Source of the DNA: an uncultured Oscillospiraceae bacterium | GTDB lineage: Bacteria > Bacillota_A > Clostridia > Oscillospirales > Oscillospiraceae | NCBI GenBank assembly: GCA_900754605.1 | Contig: CAAEDK010000122.1 | Coordinates: 1 to 7,088 of the forward strand | Length of the DNA: 7,088 nucleotides | Direction of reading: 5' to 3' | In this document: one piece after another, positions 1 through 6,275 of the stretch | Numbering within the stretch: the stretch's first letter is position 1 | How the letters are laid out: every line of letters begins with the position of its first letter | Translations under genes and position numbers: made by a program | Notes under the pieces: model-generated | The model's input: only the letters and a program-made list of their open reading frames with translations | The model's database searches: none | What the model was told of the DNA's origin: nothing

Positions 1-84
1 GGAAAGAGAAAGGGAAAAATCCACATCACAAATTTGGCTGAGGAGCAAATCTCTCTTCCAAAGAAAACAGATGATGTGATATAA
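1..84 (+). CDS. Possible 3' tail of an upstream gene (partial)
   Basis: Frame 1 is open from the first base to a TAA at 82-84 and would encode 27 residues ending LAEEQISLPKKTDDVI. The peptide is charged and has a believable C-terminal character, but no family can be recognised from so few residues. An open run of this length in AT-richer DNA can arise by chance. If it is real, the gene ends inside the promoter proposed for the downstream operon, since the stop codon overlaps the TATAAT box. The alternative is plain intergenic DNA. Confidence 0.2.
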   Translation, partial: GKRKGKIHITNLAEEQISLPKKTDDVI

Positions 85-85
85 T
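56..85 (+). promoter_or_regulatory. Candidate sigma-A promoter with extended -10
   Basis: A perfect TATAAT lies at 80-85 and is preceded by TGA at 77-79, giving a TGn extended -10 element. A weak -35 candidate, TTCCAA at 56-61, sits 18 nt upstream. Poor -35 boxes are tolerated when an extended -10 is present. Transcription would begin near 92. It is the only convincing promoter seen upstream of the eight-gene cluster, so it probably drives the operon, a short leader RNA, or both. Confidence 0.6.
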
Positions 86-91
86 AAAATA

Positions 92-299
92 GTAAAGTAT
101 ACCCATTTAGAAATTTGTAACCCGAGGTCTTGCTATGGAAGAAAAACTGGGACAGTCCACGGCTGTTCTGTTCAAATATGAAAAATTGATTTTGGCTGAA
201 GAAGAAACCACATCCGCTGGTGGATGTGGCGTCTCCCTTGCGGCCTTTTCGCGCCCTGCGTCAGCCTGTCCGAGTGACAGGGTGTCGCGGGGCGTTTTT
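92..299 (+). ncRNA. Putative structured leader RNA or small RNA
   Basis: The roughly 208-nt segment between the predicted transcription start and the terminator U-tract has several stem-loops. One is at 149-169, where GGGACAG pairs with CTGTTCT (two G-U pairs, 7-nt loop). The second is a perfect 8-bp stem at 208-215 with 222-229 (CCACATCC/GGATGTGG, 6-nt loop). The third is the terminator hairpin at 252-294. I do not recognise a known riboswitch, T-box, 6S or SRP RNA consensus. It could be a discrete small RNA, or an attenuator leader controlling the downstream operon. The start is inferred from the promoter and is approximate. Confidence 0.4.
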
Positions 300-329
300 C
301 TATCGCTGGAAAGGAGTCAAAGAATATGA
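135..329 (+). CDS. Possible 64-aa leader peptide spanning the terminator
   Basis: An ATG at 135 is preceded by GAGG at 124-127 with a 7-nt spacer. The frame stays open to a TGA at 327-329 that overlaps the ATG of the next gene as ATGA, a typical translational-coupling junction. The first 25 residues (MEEKLGQSTAVLFKYEKLILAEEET) look like ordinary protein. The remainder (rich in S, R, A and C) reads like translated hairpin DNA, because this part covers the 208-229 stem and the 252-299 terminator. It may be a regulatory leader peptide, the remnant of a truncated gene, or a chance ORF. No family is recognised. Confidence 0.3.
   Translation: MEEKLGQSTAVLFKYEKLILAEEETTSAGGCGVSLAAFSRPASACPSDRVSRGVFLSLERSQRI
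252..299 (+). terminator. Strong Rho-independent terminator upstream of the operon
   Basis: The outer stem CGCCCTGCG (252-260) pairs with CGCGGGGCG (286-294) over 9 bp including one G-U. Two more pairs (262-284, 263-283) follow, then an inner 6-bp stem CCTGTC/GACAGG (265-270 with 276-281) closing a 5-nt loop. TTTTT at 295-299 follows directly. This is a textbook intrinsic terminator. It lies between the promoter at 56-85 and the first operon gene at 326, only 12 nt before that gene's ribosome binding site. It must therefore be bypassed if the operon is read from that promoter. Confidence 0.8.
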
Positions 330-1441
330 GCCTGAAGTACATCTGCCCCGGCTGTGGGACCCCCTTGGGCTATGAGGGATTGTGCTGGAAATGCAAGTGC
401 GAGCAGGAGCGAAACGCTGCGCTGGCCTGGACGCCGGAACAGATTGCCGAGAAGCAGAGAAACCTGATCCAGAACATCCAGAGGCTGGCTGATATGGAGG
501 ACCCGGAGTTCGCCGACTTCTGGCAGCTGCTTGGCTACCATGATGCCATCACCCCGGAGATTCAGCGGGCGGCACTGGCCGCAGAGGTGTTCTGGCCCTG
601 CGAGATCTATTATCACGCTCCCGCCGATGTGCGGGACGGCCTGATTCATGCGCTGTTGTCCGCGGAATATTCCAGCGCGGCCTCCAACCTGATGAGTTGC
701 CTTGCTATGCAGGGAGATGGCAAGGCAACGGAGACTCTGCTGGAGCTGGAGCGAAATCCCCGTCCCTGGCGCAAGGGCCTCTATGTGGACCCCTCCAGCT
801 ATGCACAGATCGGCGGCTGGACCTTTGATAAAGAGGGCCGCCGAGCCCAGCTCACCTTCAACACCTGTTATCCCATGGTCAAGGGAACCGTTGGCGAGAA
901 ATCCCCTGTCCGCATTGGCCGGGCACGGGAGGATACCTGTCCCCACTGCGGCGGACACATGGTGGATATTTTGGTGCTGGATGGCCGGGATGAGCGGCTC
1001 CGGTTCCTGGGGCTGGACGGTGTCCTGACCGCCACCTGCTGCCCCAGCTGCGTGGGATTTCTCAAGGGCCCCGCCTTCAACCGGTTCACTCTGAACGGCG
1101 GCGTGGAGGTCTTTCCCTCCGAACTCTTTGACGGGGCGGAGAAGATGGACTGCTATGTCCGGCCCGAGGACTACAAGGCCCTCACTGAAAATCCCTTTGT
1201 ACTGGGCAAAGCGCCTGTGCCCCTGTTTTACGGCGCCGCCTGTGACGATGTGAACACTGTTGGCGGCTTTGCCAACTGGGTGCAGGACGCGGAATATACG
1301 ACCTGTCCTCATTGCGGCAAGTCTATGAAGTATCTGGCCCAGATCCAGTGGGATACGGTGTTTGACTGTGCGGAGGGAACACTTTATATCGAGTTCTGCC
1401 CCAACTGCCACATCGTATCCATGCAGCACCAGCAGACCTGA
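326..1441 (+). CDS. Multi-zinc-ribbon protein of unknown function, putative immunity-locus component
   Basis: A 371-aa soluble protein starting after AGGAG at 312-316 (9-nt spacer). Three cysteine sets look like zinc-binding knuckle pairs: C7/C10 with C20/C23; C205/C208 with C239/C242; and C327/C330 with C358/C361. Residues about 45-145 are helical and could be HEAT-like. The C-terminal module starts with GGFANWVQD, then CPHCG, and ends in CPNC. It recalls the end of DUF1963/YwqG-type proteins, where a GGxPxWxQ motif precedes a zinc ribbon; this link is tentative. No signal peptide or membrane segment is seen, so it should act in the cytoplasm. It opens a chain of putative immunity genes, 13 nt before the next. 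The role is inferred from context only and no catalytic motif is evident. Confidence 0.85.
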   Translation: MSLKYICPGCGTPLGYEGLCWKCKCEQERNAALAWTPEQIAEKQRNLIQNIQRLADMEDPEFADFWQLLGYHDAITPEIQRAALAAEVFWPCEIYYHAPADVRDGLIHALLSAEYSSAASNLMSCLAMQGDGKATETLLELERNPRPWRKGLYVDPSSYAQIGGWTFDKEGRRAQLTFNTCYPMVKGTVGEKSPVRIGRAREDTCPHCGGHMVDILVLDGRDERLRFLGLDGVLTATCCPSCVGFLKGPAFNRFTLNGGVEVFPSELFDGAEKMDCYVRPEDYKALTENPFVLGKAPVPLFYGAACDDVNTVGGFANWVQDAEYTTCPHCGKSMKYLAQIQWDTVFDCAEGTLYIEFCPNCHIVSMQHQQT

Positions 1442-1447
1442 GAGGAG
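1441..1447 (+). promoter_or_regulatory. Ribosome binding site fixing the start of the 460-aa gene
   Basis: AGAGGAG at 1441-1447 lies 7 nt before ATG 1455. The same frame is open further upstream to an ATG at 1362, which would overlap the previous gene by 80 nt and add 31 residues of out-of-frame character. The Shine-Dalgarno sequence supports 1455. Confidence 0.7.
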
Positions 1448-1454
1448 CGTCTAT

Positions 1455-2837
1455 ATGAGTTTGCCAGAACGCGACGGCGTACATGGCCGTTATTACCTGA
1501 TCCACAAGCCGGACACTGCCCCAGAGGTGCTGGCGGAGGCAGATCTCTGCATTCAGGATGTACTGAACGGCACCGCCCGTGAAAATCACTCCGCCTACCC
1601 GACCGTGGTGCGAAATCACAACGGGACACCGTTCCTTCCGGATCAGCTGCTGGAACGGTATCTGACCGGGCTGCCGCTGAAAGGATTTCCCTGTGAGGAT
1701 GCTGCCTCTCTCTGCGACGCCATGCGGCGGCTGGTGGGCTGGCAAGAGATCCGCTATGAGTTGGAGAAGTACATAGAAAAGCAGGTGCAGGAGCGGTTCT
1801 TCCTTGTGGGAGAGCGGGAAGATGGGTTTACCGTCTTTCCGCCCTGCACAGTGCGGCCGGAATTGCGAACGGAGGATGTGGACGAAGGGCTGCTGCGCTT
1901 TGCCTGCTATGTGGCGGTCTGCTGCACGGTGTATGGACAGAGCTTTGAATCTCTCAAAACAGAACACATCCTCGGCCTGGTTTCTCAGCTTCGCCCGGAT
2001 ATGGTGAAGCAGCTGAAAACAACCGGCAGCGGCAAATTGCCAAAGGACATCCAGCGGCGTAAGACGGAGCATTTCACCGCATCGGCCAATGATGCCTTTG
2101 CCACCATCCGCATCACCGCCAGGGACTCCACCGAGGAGTGCTATGCTGAGATCCTGGACTACCTGTGTGCGGTGCTGGAACAGGAGGAATTTCCCCGCAG
2201 TTACTCGGTGGAGTTCCGTGGAAAGGAAAAACTCTACCTGCCCATTCCCGGCCTGCCCAAGAAGGGAGTCAATCAGCTCTTTGCCTGTGCAGTGCAGCAC
2301 CCCAATCTGCATCCGGCTATGGAGCGATACGCTCGGTTGGCTATGCGGGAGTTTGAGTGGTACCAAAACCTCGCGGATGAAGCCTGCGCGATGCCCGGCA
2401 CTTTTGCTGTGTTCGCTCTGGGGCTGGAGGGAGAACCGTGGGCGCCGCTGGTGGCAGAGTATTTGGATCTCTGCGATGACGAGCACTCCTCCCTGCAAGG
2501 GAAATTCCTTCATACCTTGCTCCGGAAGTTTGGTTTCCAACCATGGACACTGGGAGTATTGGTGCAGGGCGCATTGTCTATGCAGTGGCTGGAGCCTGCC
2601 AGGGAATTCCGCACCTTGATTGCCAATGCGGAGAGCCTGGATGCGCTGCTGGCAGTCAAGCGCCGCTTTTCCGCTTATCTCCTGCCGGAAGAAAACAAAG
2701 ACCCAAAATTCCGGGCCATTGCTTGGCAGAGCCTACTCTGGGCCATTTGGGGCACAGCCTCTGAAAACGGAGGCAGCAAGGCCATCAAGACGGCGCCCAA
2801 GGAACTGAAAGAGAAATACCAGCAGGTATTTGCGTAA
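1455..2837 (+). CDS. DUF6138-like protein, putative immunity protein
   Basis: A 460-aa soluble protein without signal peptide or membrane helix. The best-conserved-looking block is residues about 270-380. It contains a HPNLHPAMERYARLAM helix, EWYQNLADEACAMPGTFAVFALGLEG, then LDLCDDEHSSLQ. From memory this pattern matches DUF6138, a Firmicutes family of unknown biochemical role; the assignment is recall-based and unsearched. The N-terminal half (1-260) is mixed alpha/beta with no recognised motif. Residues 385-460 look helical, ending with a lysine-rich tail. It sits 13 nt after the zinc-ribbon gene and 12 nt before the small CxxC gene, so all three are probably cotranslated from one mRNA. An immunity role is inferred from the SUFU, Imm33 and Imm17 neighbours. 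Confidence 0.8.
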   Translation: MSLPERDGVHGRYYLIHKPDTAPEVLAEADLCIQDVLNGTARENHSAYPTVVRNHNGTPFLPDQLLERYLTGLPLKGFPCEDAASLCDAMRRLVGWQEIRYELEKYIEKQVQERFFLVGEREDGFTVFPPCTVRPELRTEDVDEGLLRFACYVAVCCTVYGQSFESLKTEHILGLVSQLRPDMVKQLKTTGSGKLPKDIQRRKTEHFTASANDAFATIRITARDSTEECYAEILDYLCAVLEQEEFPRSYSVEFRGKEKLYLPIPGLPKKGVNQLFACAVQHPNLHPAMERYARLAMREFEWYQNLADEACAMPGTFAVFALGLEGEPWAPLVAEYLDLCDDEHSSLQGKFLHTLLRKFGFQPWTLGVLVQGALSMQWLEPAREFRTLIANAESLDALLAVKRRFSAYLLPEENKDPKFRAIAWQSLLWAIWGTASENGGSKAIKTAPKELKEKYQQVFA

Positions 2838-2849
2838 GGAGGGCTCTGT

Positions 2850-3128
2850 ATGTGCGAGCACTGCCGAAACATTCAAACATGGAGAAAATTTGATGCCCCC
2901 AAGGACTACCTGGCCTGTATTGCCTATATCCAGCAGTTGGTAGGACAAGGCGAATTTGAACTAATGGCAGAGGAATCCACCTGCCCGCTGGAGAAGGTAA
3001 AGACTGAGGATGGATGGGCAGACGAAATTATGGCTCACACGGTCCGATGCAAACACTGCGGTCAGATCTTCACCTGTGTGGTCAACACCTGGCGAGGCAG
3101 CGGACACTTCAAAAAAGGCAAAGGATGA
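2850..3128 (+). CDS. Small CxxC (zinc-ribbon-like) protein of unknown function
   Basis: A 92-aa protein starting 6 nt after a strong AAGGAGGG (2836-2843) that overlaps the preceding stop codon. C2-x2-C5 at the extreme N-terminus and C67-x2-C70 (CKHCG) would form a four-cysteine zinc site bringing the two ends of the chain together. C45 and C76 are additional cysteines. Between them lies an amphipathic helix (DYLACIAYIQQLVGQGEF). The C-terminus ends with an aromatic/glycine patch (NTWRGSGHFKKGKG). I believe similar short hypothetical proteins are common in Clostridia, but I cannot name a family. Its tight placement between two putative immunity genes suggests a small antitoxin or accessory protein. 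No enzymatic motif is present. Confidence 0.8.
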   Translation: MCEHCRNIQTWRKFDAPKDYLACIAYIQQLVGQGEFELMAEESTCPLEKVKTEDGWADEIMAHTVRCKHCGQIFTCVVNTWRGSGHFKKGKG

Positions 3129-3146
3129 CACAGAAAAGGCGGTGAA

Positions 3147-5165
3147 ATGATGAATCAGACAGAAGAAACAAAGCTGCTGGAGCAGATTGAGAAGTGGAAT
3201 GATGCGGACGAGTTCTCACGATGTATTGAGGCCATCGAAGCCATCCCGGAACAGGAGTGGGGCTATCTGCTGACCGTCAAGCTGAGTCGGGCTTACAGCA
3301 ATCTGGCGGTGCTGGGGGATCACAGCGCCCACGGCAAGGACGGTGAGATGGATGGAGAACTCCTCGGACACGCCATTGATCTGCTGGAGTCCGTTCGCCT
3401 CCAGGGAGAGAACGACCCTTACTGGAACTCCCGGATGGGCTATTCCTGTCTGATGACATACAGCTCCGCAGCCACCGCCTATGAATACGCAAAACGCTGG
3501 CTGGCTCTGGCCCCGGATGACCCGGATGCCCAAAAGCTGGTGCGGGACTGTGAGGAATATCTGGAGGAGGAAAATTCCTTGGAACTGGATTGGAAAGAGC
3601 GGGAGGAGATCATCCGGCGGGAGACCATTCCCCCTGCCGATGGTGACATCCTCAGCCATGTGAAAGTACATATCGACCAGTATTTCGGCATCTATACCCA
3701 GTTCCTCACGGACGACAGCGATCCGGATCACCCGCTGGAGATCGCCGTCATCCCGCCTCGACCGGAGCATGACTACTACACCCTGATCACTGTGGGCCTG
3801 AGCCGGCATCGGATGGGTTTTCCGGAGGAGCGTCGGGAGGAAAAACTGGAACGGGCGGAGCTGCTCATCAACCTGCCCCGAGACTGGAAGCTGACAAAGG
3901 CGGACTGCCGGGAGGAACGGTGGAGCTGGCCCATCCGGATGATGCTGGCCACCGCCCACTTCGCCATGGAGGACCCGGAGGTAGGGCTGGAATCCAGAAC
4001 TACACTTATGGAGGGTGAGGATGGCATCCCCTTTGCGGAGAATACGGACCTGCGGGGCGAGATCCTGCTCTATCCCGGTGTGTTTGGGGAGGGGTCCTTT
4101 TTCTGCCGCCTGTCGGACGGGGACGAAGTCAACTTCTATCAGGTGATCCCTCTCTATCGGGAGGAGATCCAATACAAGCTGGAGCACGGCTCGGATGCCC
4201 TGCTGGACCTCTGCCCAGACGAGAGCCTGGAGGTCATCAATCAACACCGGCTGAATGTGGTCACCGACCGAGAGAAAATCAGCTACGACCCGGCGGAGAT
4301 GGACAACGCCGCAGACCAGATCAAGAAGATCCAGGCGCTTCACCTGCCAGTAGATGAATTGGATGCCTGCAATCTGATGGCCTTCTTCCTGGGCTGGGCT
4401 ATGAAGCGGGGCCGGATGAGTAACCCGTTCCTCTCCCGGTATCGGGAGATCGTGGAGGCGGTCCAGTCCGGAAAGGGGCCGGATCTTCGGGTGTTCATCC
4501 TGGACAACCTGGATGGGAAATTGTCTACTCAGTTCTTTGACCGGAGGGGCTCCGGTTTTGCCCAGTGGTACGCCCAGGACAACCGATCCAACCCCTATGT
4601 CTACCGCCGGGATTGCCGGAATATCGTCTTGGCCAGGCTGAAAGACCGTGTCTGGAACAGCGTTGCGGAAGAAGAAGCGGCCTACCTGCTTCTTTCATAT
4701 ACCGAAAAGAACCGTCAGAGTGTGGAGCATCTGCTGGATGAGCGGTTTCAGCAGTATCTGGAAGCGGAATTTGTAGATGACCCCGAGGAGCGGATGGCGC
4801 GGGCAGCGGAAGGAAAACCGGCTGTCATTTCTGACTGGGACGGTCCCCTGTTCTGCTACGCTTCCGACCGCGTCGCCCAGGATGGGTGTAAGGTGCAGAT
4901 CATGGACCGGCTGTTCCCTGAGCGTGAGGATATGGGTTGGGAGAGCGGTTGGGCCTTCTACTCTGGGGACGAGGGCGATGTGTACGGTGAAGGGGATGAA
5001 TACTACGAGTCGCACTGCGGCTTCTATGATATTCGGGACATCTGCCGCATCGATCCAGACATTATCCCGCTCCTGAACCTGCCCTATGGTACCATGCAGA
5101 TGCGCGGAGAAGATGGAGCGTGGTATGAGGTGATACGCGACGACGAAGGCGAGGAGGAAACCTAA
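3147..5165 (+). CDS. Multidomain immunity protein: helical N-terminus, SUFU, DUF7832-like, DUF2185/Imm33-like
   Basis: A 672-aa soluble protein. Residues about 5-150 are helical and TPR-like (SRAYSNLAVLG, YEYAKRWLALAPDDPDAQKL). Residues about 168-365 match the Suppressor-of-fused domain: YYTLITVGLSRHRM, ERAELLINLPRDWKL, then WPIRMMLATAHF. Residues about 400-545 (LMAFFLGWAMKRGRMS, then LDGKLSTQFFDRRGSGFAQWY) resemble DUF7832-type domains, less securely. Residues about 568-664 match DUF2185/Imm33: CYASDRVAQDGCKVQIM, GWAFYSGDEGD, FYDIRDICRIDPDIIPLL and PYGT. SUFU and DUF2185 are known immunity domains of polymorphic toxin systems, so one chain may neutralise several toxins in the cytoplasm. The AGGCGG at 3137-3142 is 4 nt from ATG 3147 but 7 nt from ATG 3150; either could be the start. 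The stop TAA is immediately followed by the next gene's ATG. Confidence 0.88.
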   Translation: MMNQTEETKLLEQIEKWNDADEFSRCIEAIEAIPEQEWGYLLTVKLSRAYSNLAVLGDHSAHGKDGEMDGELLGHAIDLLESVRLQGENDPYWNSRMGYSCLMTYSSAATAYEYAKRWLALAPDDPDAQKLVRDCEEYLEEENSLELDWKEREEIIRRETIPPADGDILSHVKVHIDQYFGIYTQFLTDDSDPDHPLEIAVIPPRPEHDYYTLITVGLSRHRMGFPEERREEKLERAELLINLPRDWKLTKADCREERWSWPIRMMLATAHFAMEDPEVGLESRTTLMEGEDGIPFAENTDLRGEILLYPGVFGEGSFFCRLSDGDEVNFYQVIPLYREEIQYKLEHGSDALLDLCPDESLEVINQHRLNVVTDREKISYDPAEMDNAADQIKKIQALHLPVDELDACNLMAFFLGWAMKRGRMSNPFLSRYREIVEAVQSGKGPDLRVFILDNLDGKLSTQFFDRRGSGFAQWYAQDNRSNPYVYRRDCRNIVLARLKDRVWNSVAEEEAAYLLLSYTEKNRQSVEHLLDERFQQYLEAEFVDDPEERMARAAEGKPAVISDWDGPLFCYASDRVAQDGCKVQIMDRLFPEREDMGWESGWAFYSGDEGDVYGEGDEYYESHCGFYDIRDICRIDPDIIPLLNLPYGTMQMRGEDGAWYEVIRDDEGEEET

Positions 5166-5390
5166 ATGAACAGTGAACAAATCACAGCATTTTTGCAAGA
5201 GCATTGGTACATTGCCTCGGTGCTCATCGGGGCCGTGATTTTAATTGGCGCGATCCGCAACTGGAACTGGCTCTGCGACCCCACTGGTACGCGGGATGCC
5301 CATCGATACAGCAGAGGATACCGGCGTGCGGTTTTCTTCCTGCTGGGCGTCCTCCTGATTGTGGTGAGCATCATGTCCTGGGTGCTATAA
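5166..5390 (+). CDS. Imm17-like small two-helix membrane immunity protein
   Basis: A 74-aa protein with two predicted transmembrane helices, residues about 14-30 (WYIASVLIGAVILIGAI) and about 54-73 (RAVFFLLGVLLIVVSIMSWV). They are joined by a polar loop containing NWNWLCDPTGTRDAHRY and the basic stretch RGYRR. The length, hairpin topology, GAIxNWxW motif after helix 1 and basic RxxRxFY-like run before helix 2 match what I recall of the Imm17 immunity family. The basic residues in the loop suggest it is cytoplasmic. ATG 5166 directly abuts the stop of the SUFU gene, and GAGGAGG at 5151-5157 serves as ribosome binding site 8 nt upstream, so the two are translationally coupled. It would protect the membrane or act at it. 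The family call is unsearched. Confidence 0.7.
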   Translation: MNSEQITAFLQEHWYIASVLIGAVILIGAIRNWNWLCDPTGTRDAHRYSRGYRRAVFFLLGVLLIVVSIMSWVL

Positions 5391-5403
5391 GGGGGACAAC
5401 AAA

Positions 5404-6234
5404 ATGTCATTCAAATTTATCTTCCGGGAAATCACCCCGGAAGATACGGAAATTTTGCGTATGCTCAAACTGCGGAACGCAAAGCCGGAGGAGCATATTT
5501 GCTGCGAGATCCTAAGAGGCGACGGCATCACCATGAAGACCTGGTACAGCAAGGCGGATGTAGCCCTCTGGGGAGAGGACTACATCAAGGCCAATTCCAA
5601 AATGAAATATATAGACGGCGACTGGACGGTCAGCTTAGACATGGAACCATGGAACCGCACACACGGTGTATCTTCGGAGAAAGACACACCCCCACCCCCG
5701 CTCCGTTATCCCGCCTGGCTCACCGGCCATGTGAAAGAGTGGGCGGAGAAGCGTTTGCCCACCGTGACACTTTGTTCCACCACCGGCAATGAACTGCTGG
5801 AGGTTTTGTATTACGGAGATCTGCTCACGGTGAAAGGAGAGCCCCAATCCTATATTGTAGATGGCGATGCGGCTCCCGGACTGGTGGCAGCCCGCGACCC
5901 GGAGAGCGGCGAGGAATTCGTCATCTTTGACGGTGGACGGCATGGCTACGACAATCTGTTCTGCGATGAACACGATCCAGCCCAGCTGGAGCACCGTCCC
6001 CTCACGCGGTACGAGATCCCTGCCTCCAAGCTGGTGCTGGAGCTGGGTTACAGCATCGACTATGAGGACGAAAGAGAGGACTTCAAGCCGGACGAGTCGG
6101 ATACTGTGGAACTCGTCAACGGTGAGCGTATGCCTTGGGAGCAGATCAAGCGGGACGGTATCGACTATATCGCCCTTTACTATGTAAACGAGAAAGGAAG
6201 CCAGGTTCAGATTTTGGATGCAGAGCTGGCGTGA
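5404..6234 (+). CDS. Acidic protein of unknown function, putative immunity protein
   Basis: A 276-aa soluble, acidic protein with GGGGG (5391-5395) 8 nt before its ATG. No family is recognised. Visible blocks: an N-terminal domain (1-80, FKFIFREITPEDTEILRML); a short proline-rich linker (DTPPPPLRYP, about 94-103); a central beta-rich part (ELLEVLYYGDLLTV) followed by EEFVIFDGGRHGYDNLFCDEHD at about 170-191; and a C-terminal acidic stretch (YEDEREDFKPDESD, about 220-233). The FDGxxHGYDNLF motif with its histidines and acids might be a binding surface, but nothing shows catalysis. High negative charge is common in immunity proteins that bind basic nuclease toxins; that link here is inference. 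It lies 13 nt after the Imm17-like gene and 41 nt before the EF-Tu-like gene. Confidence 0.8.
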   Translation: MSFKFIFREITPEDTEILRMLKLRNAKPEEHICCEILRGDGITMKTWYSKADVALWGEDYIKANSKMKYIDGDWTVSLDMEPWNRTHGVSSEKDTPPPPLRYPAWLTGHVKEWAEKRLPTVTLCSTTGNELLEVLYYGDLLTVKGEPQSYIVDGDAAPGLVAARDPESGEEFVIFDGGRHGYDNLFCDEHDPAQLEHRPLTRYEIPASKLVLELGYSIDYEDEREDFKPDESDTVELVNGERMPWEQIKRDGIDYIALYYVNEKGSQVQILDAELA

Positions 6235-6260
6235 GTATACCTCAGCCGGACGCCGGGATA

Positions 6261-6268
6261 AAGGAGGG
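6261..6268 (+). promoter_or_regulatory. Ribosome binding site fixing the start of the EF-Tu domain III-like gene
   Basis: AAGGAGGG at 6261-6268 lies 7 nt before ATG 6276. The frame extends upstream to an ATG at 6135 inside the previous gene, but that start has no good Shine-Dalgarno sequence and the added 47 residues are a shadow of the upstream reading frame. Confidence 0.75.
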
Positions 6269-6275
6269 CGATAGC

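Noticed and set aside
22..80. Inverted repeats CACATCA (22-28) / TGATGTG (72-78) and ATCACA (25-30) / TGTGAT (75-80) around the promoter, considered as an operator
   Set aside because: The arms are only 6-7 bp, about 45 nt apart, and overlap the -10 element; such matches are expected by chance in AT-rich DNA.
208..229. Perfect 8-bp hairpin considered as a second terminator
   Set aside because: No U-tract follows (the next bases are cgtctccc), so it is more likely part of the leader structure.
317..1429. 370-codon open frame on the minus strand opposite the zinc-ribbon gene
   Set aside because: It is fully antisense to a well-supported gene with ribosome binding site and zinc motifs. Its translation is low-complexity in character, as expected from GC-biased third codon positions.
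1362..1454. Upstream in-frame extension of the 460-aa gene
   Set aside because: It overlaps the previous gene, has the character of an out-of-frame translation and lacks a good ribosome binding site; AGAGGAG at 1441-1447 supports ATG 1455.
1323..2540. 405-codon open frame on the minus strand
   Set aside because: It is antisense to the DUF6138-like gene, overlaps the previous gene as well, and encodes no recognisable domain; it is a codon-bias shadow.
3216..4343. 375-codon open frame on the minus strand
   Set aside because: It lies opposite the SUFU part of the multidomain gene, whose family motifs are clear; no independent support.
6235..6275. The 41-nt gap, largest in the operon, checked for a promoter or terminator
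   Set aside because: Only a ribosome binding site is present; no -10/-35 pair or hairpin with U-tract is visible.
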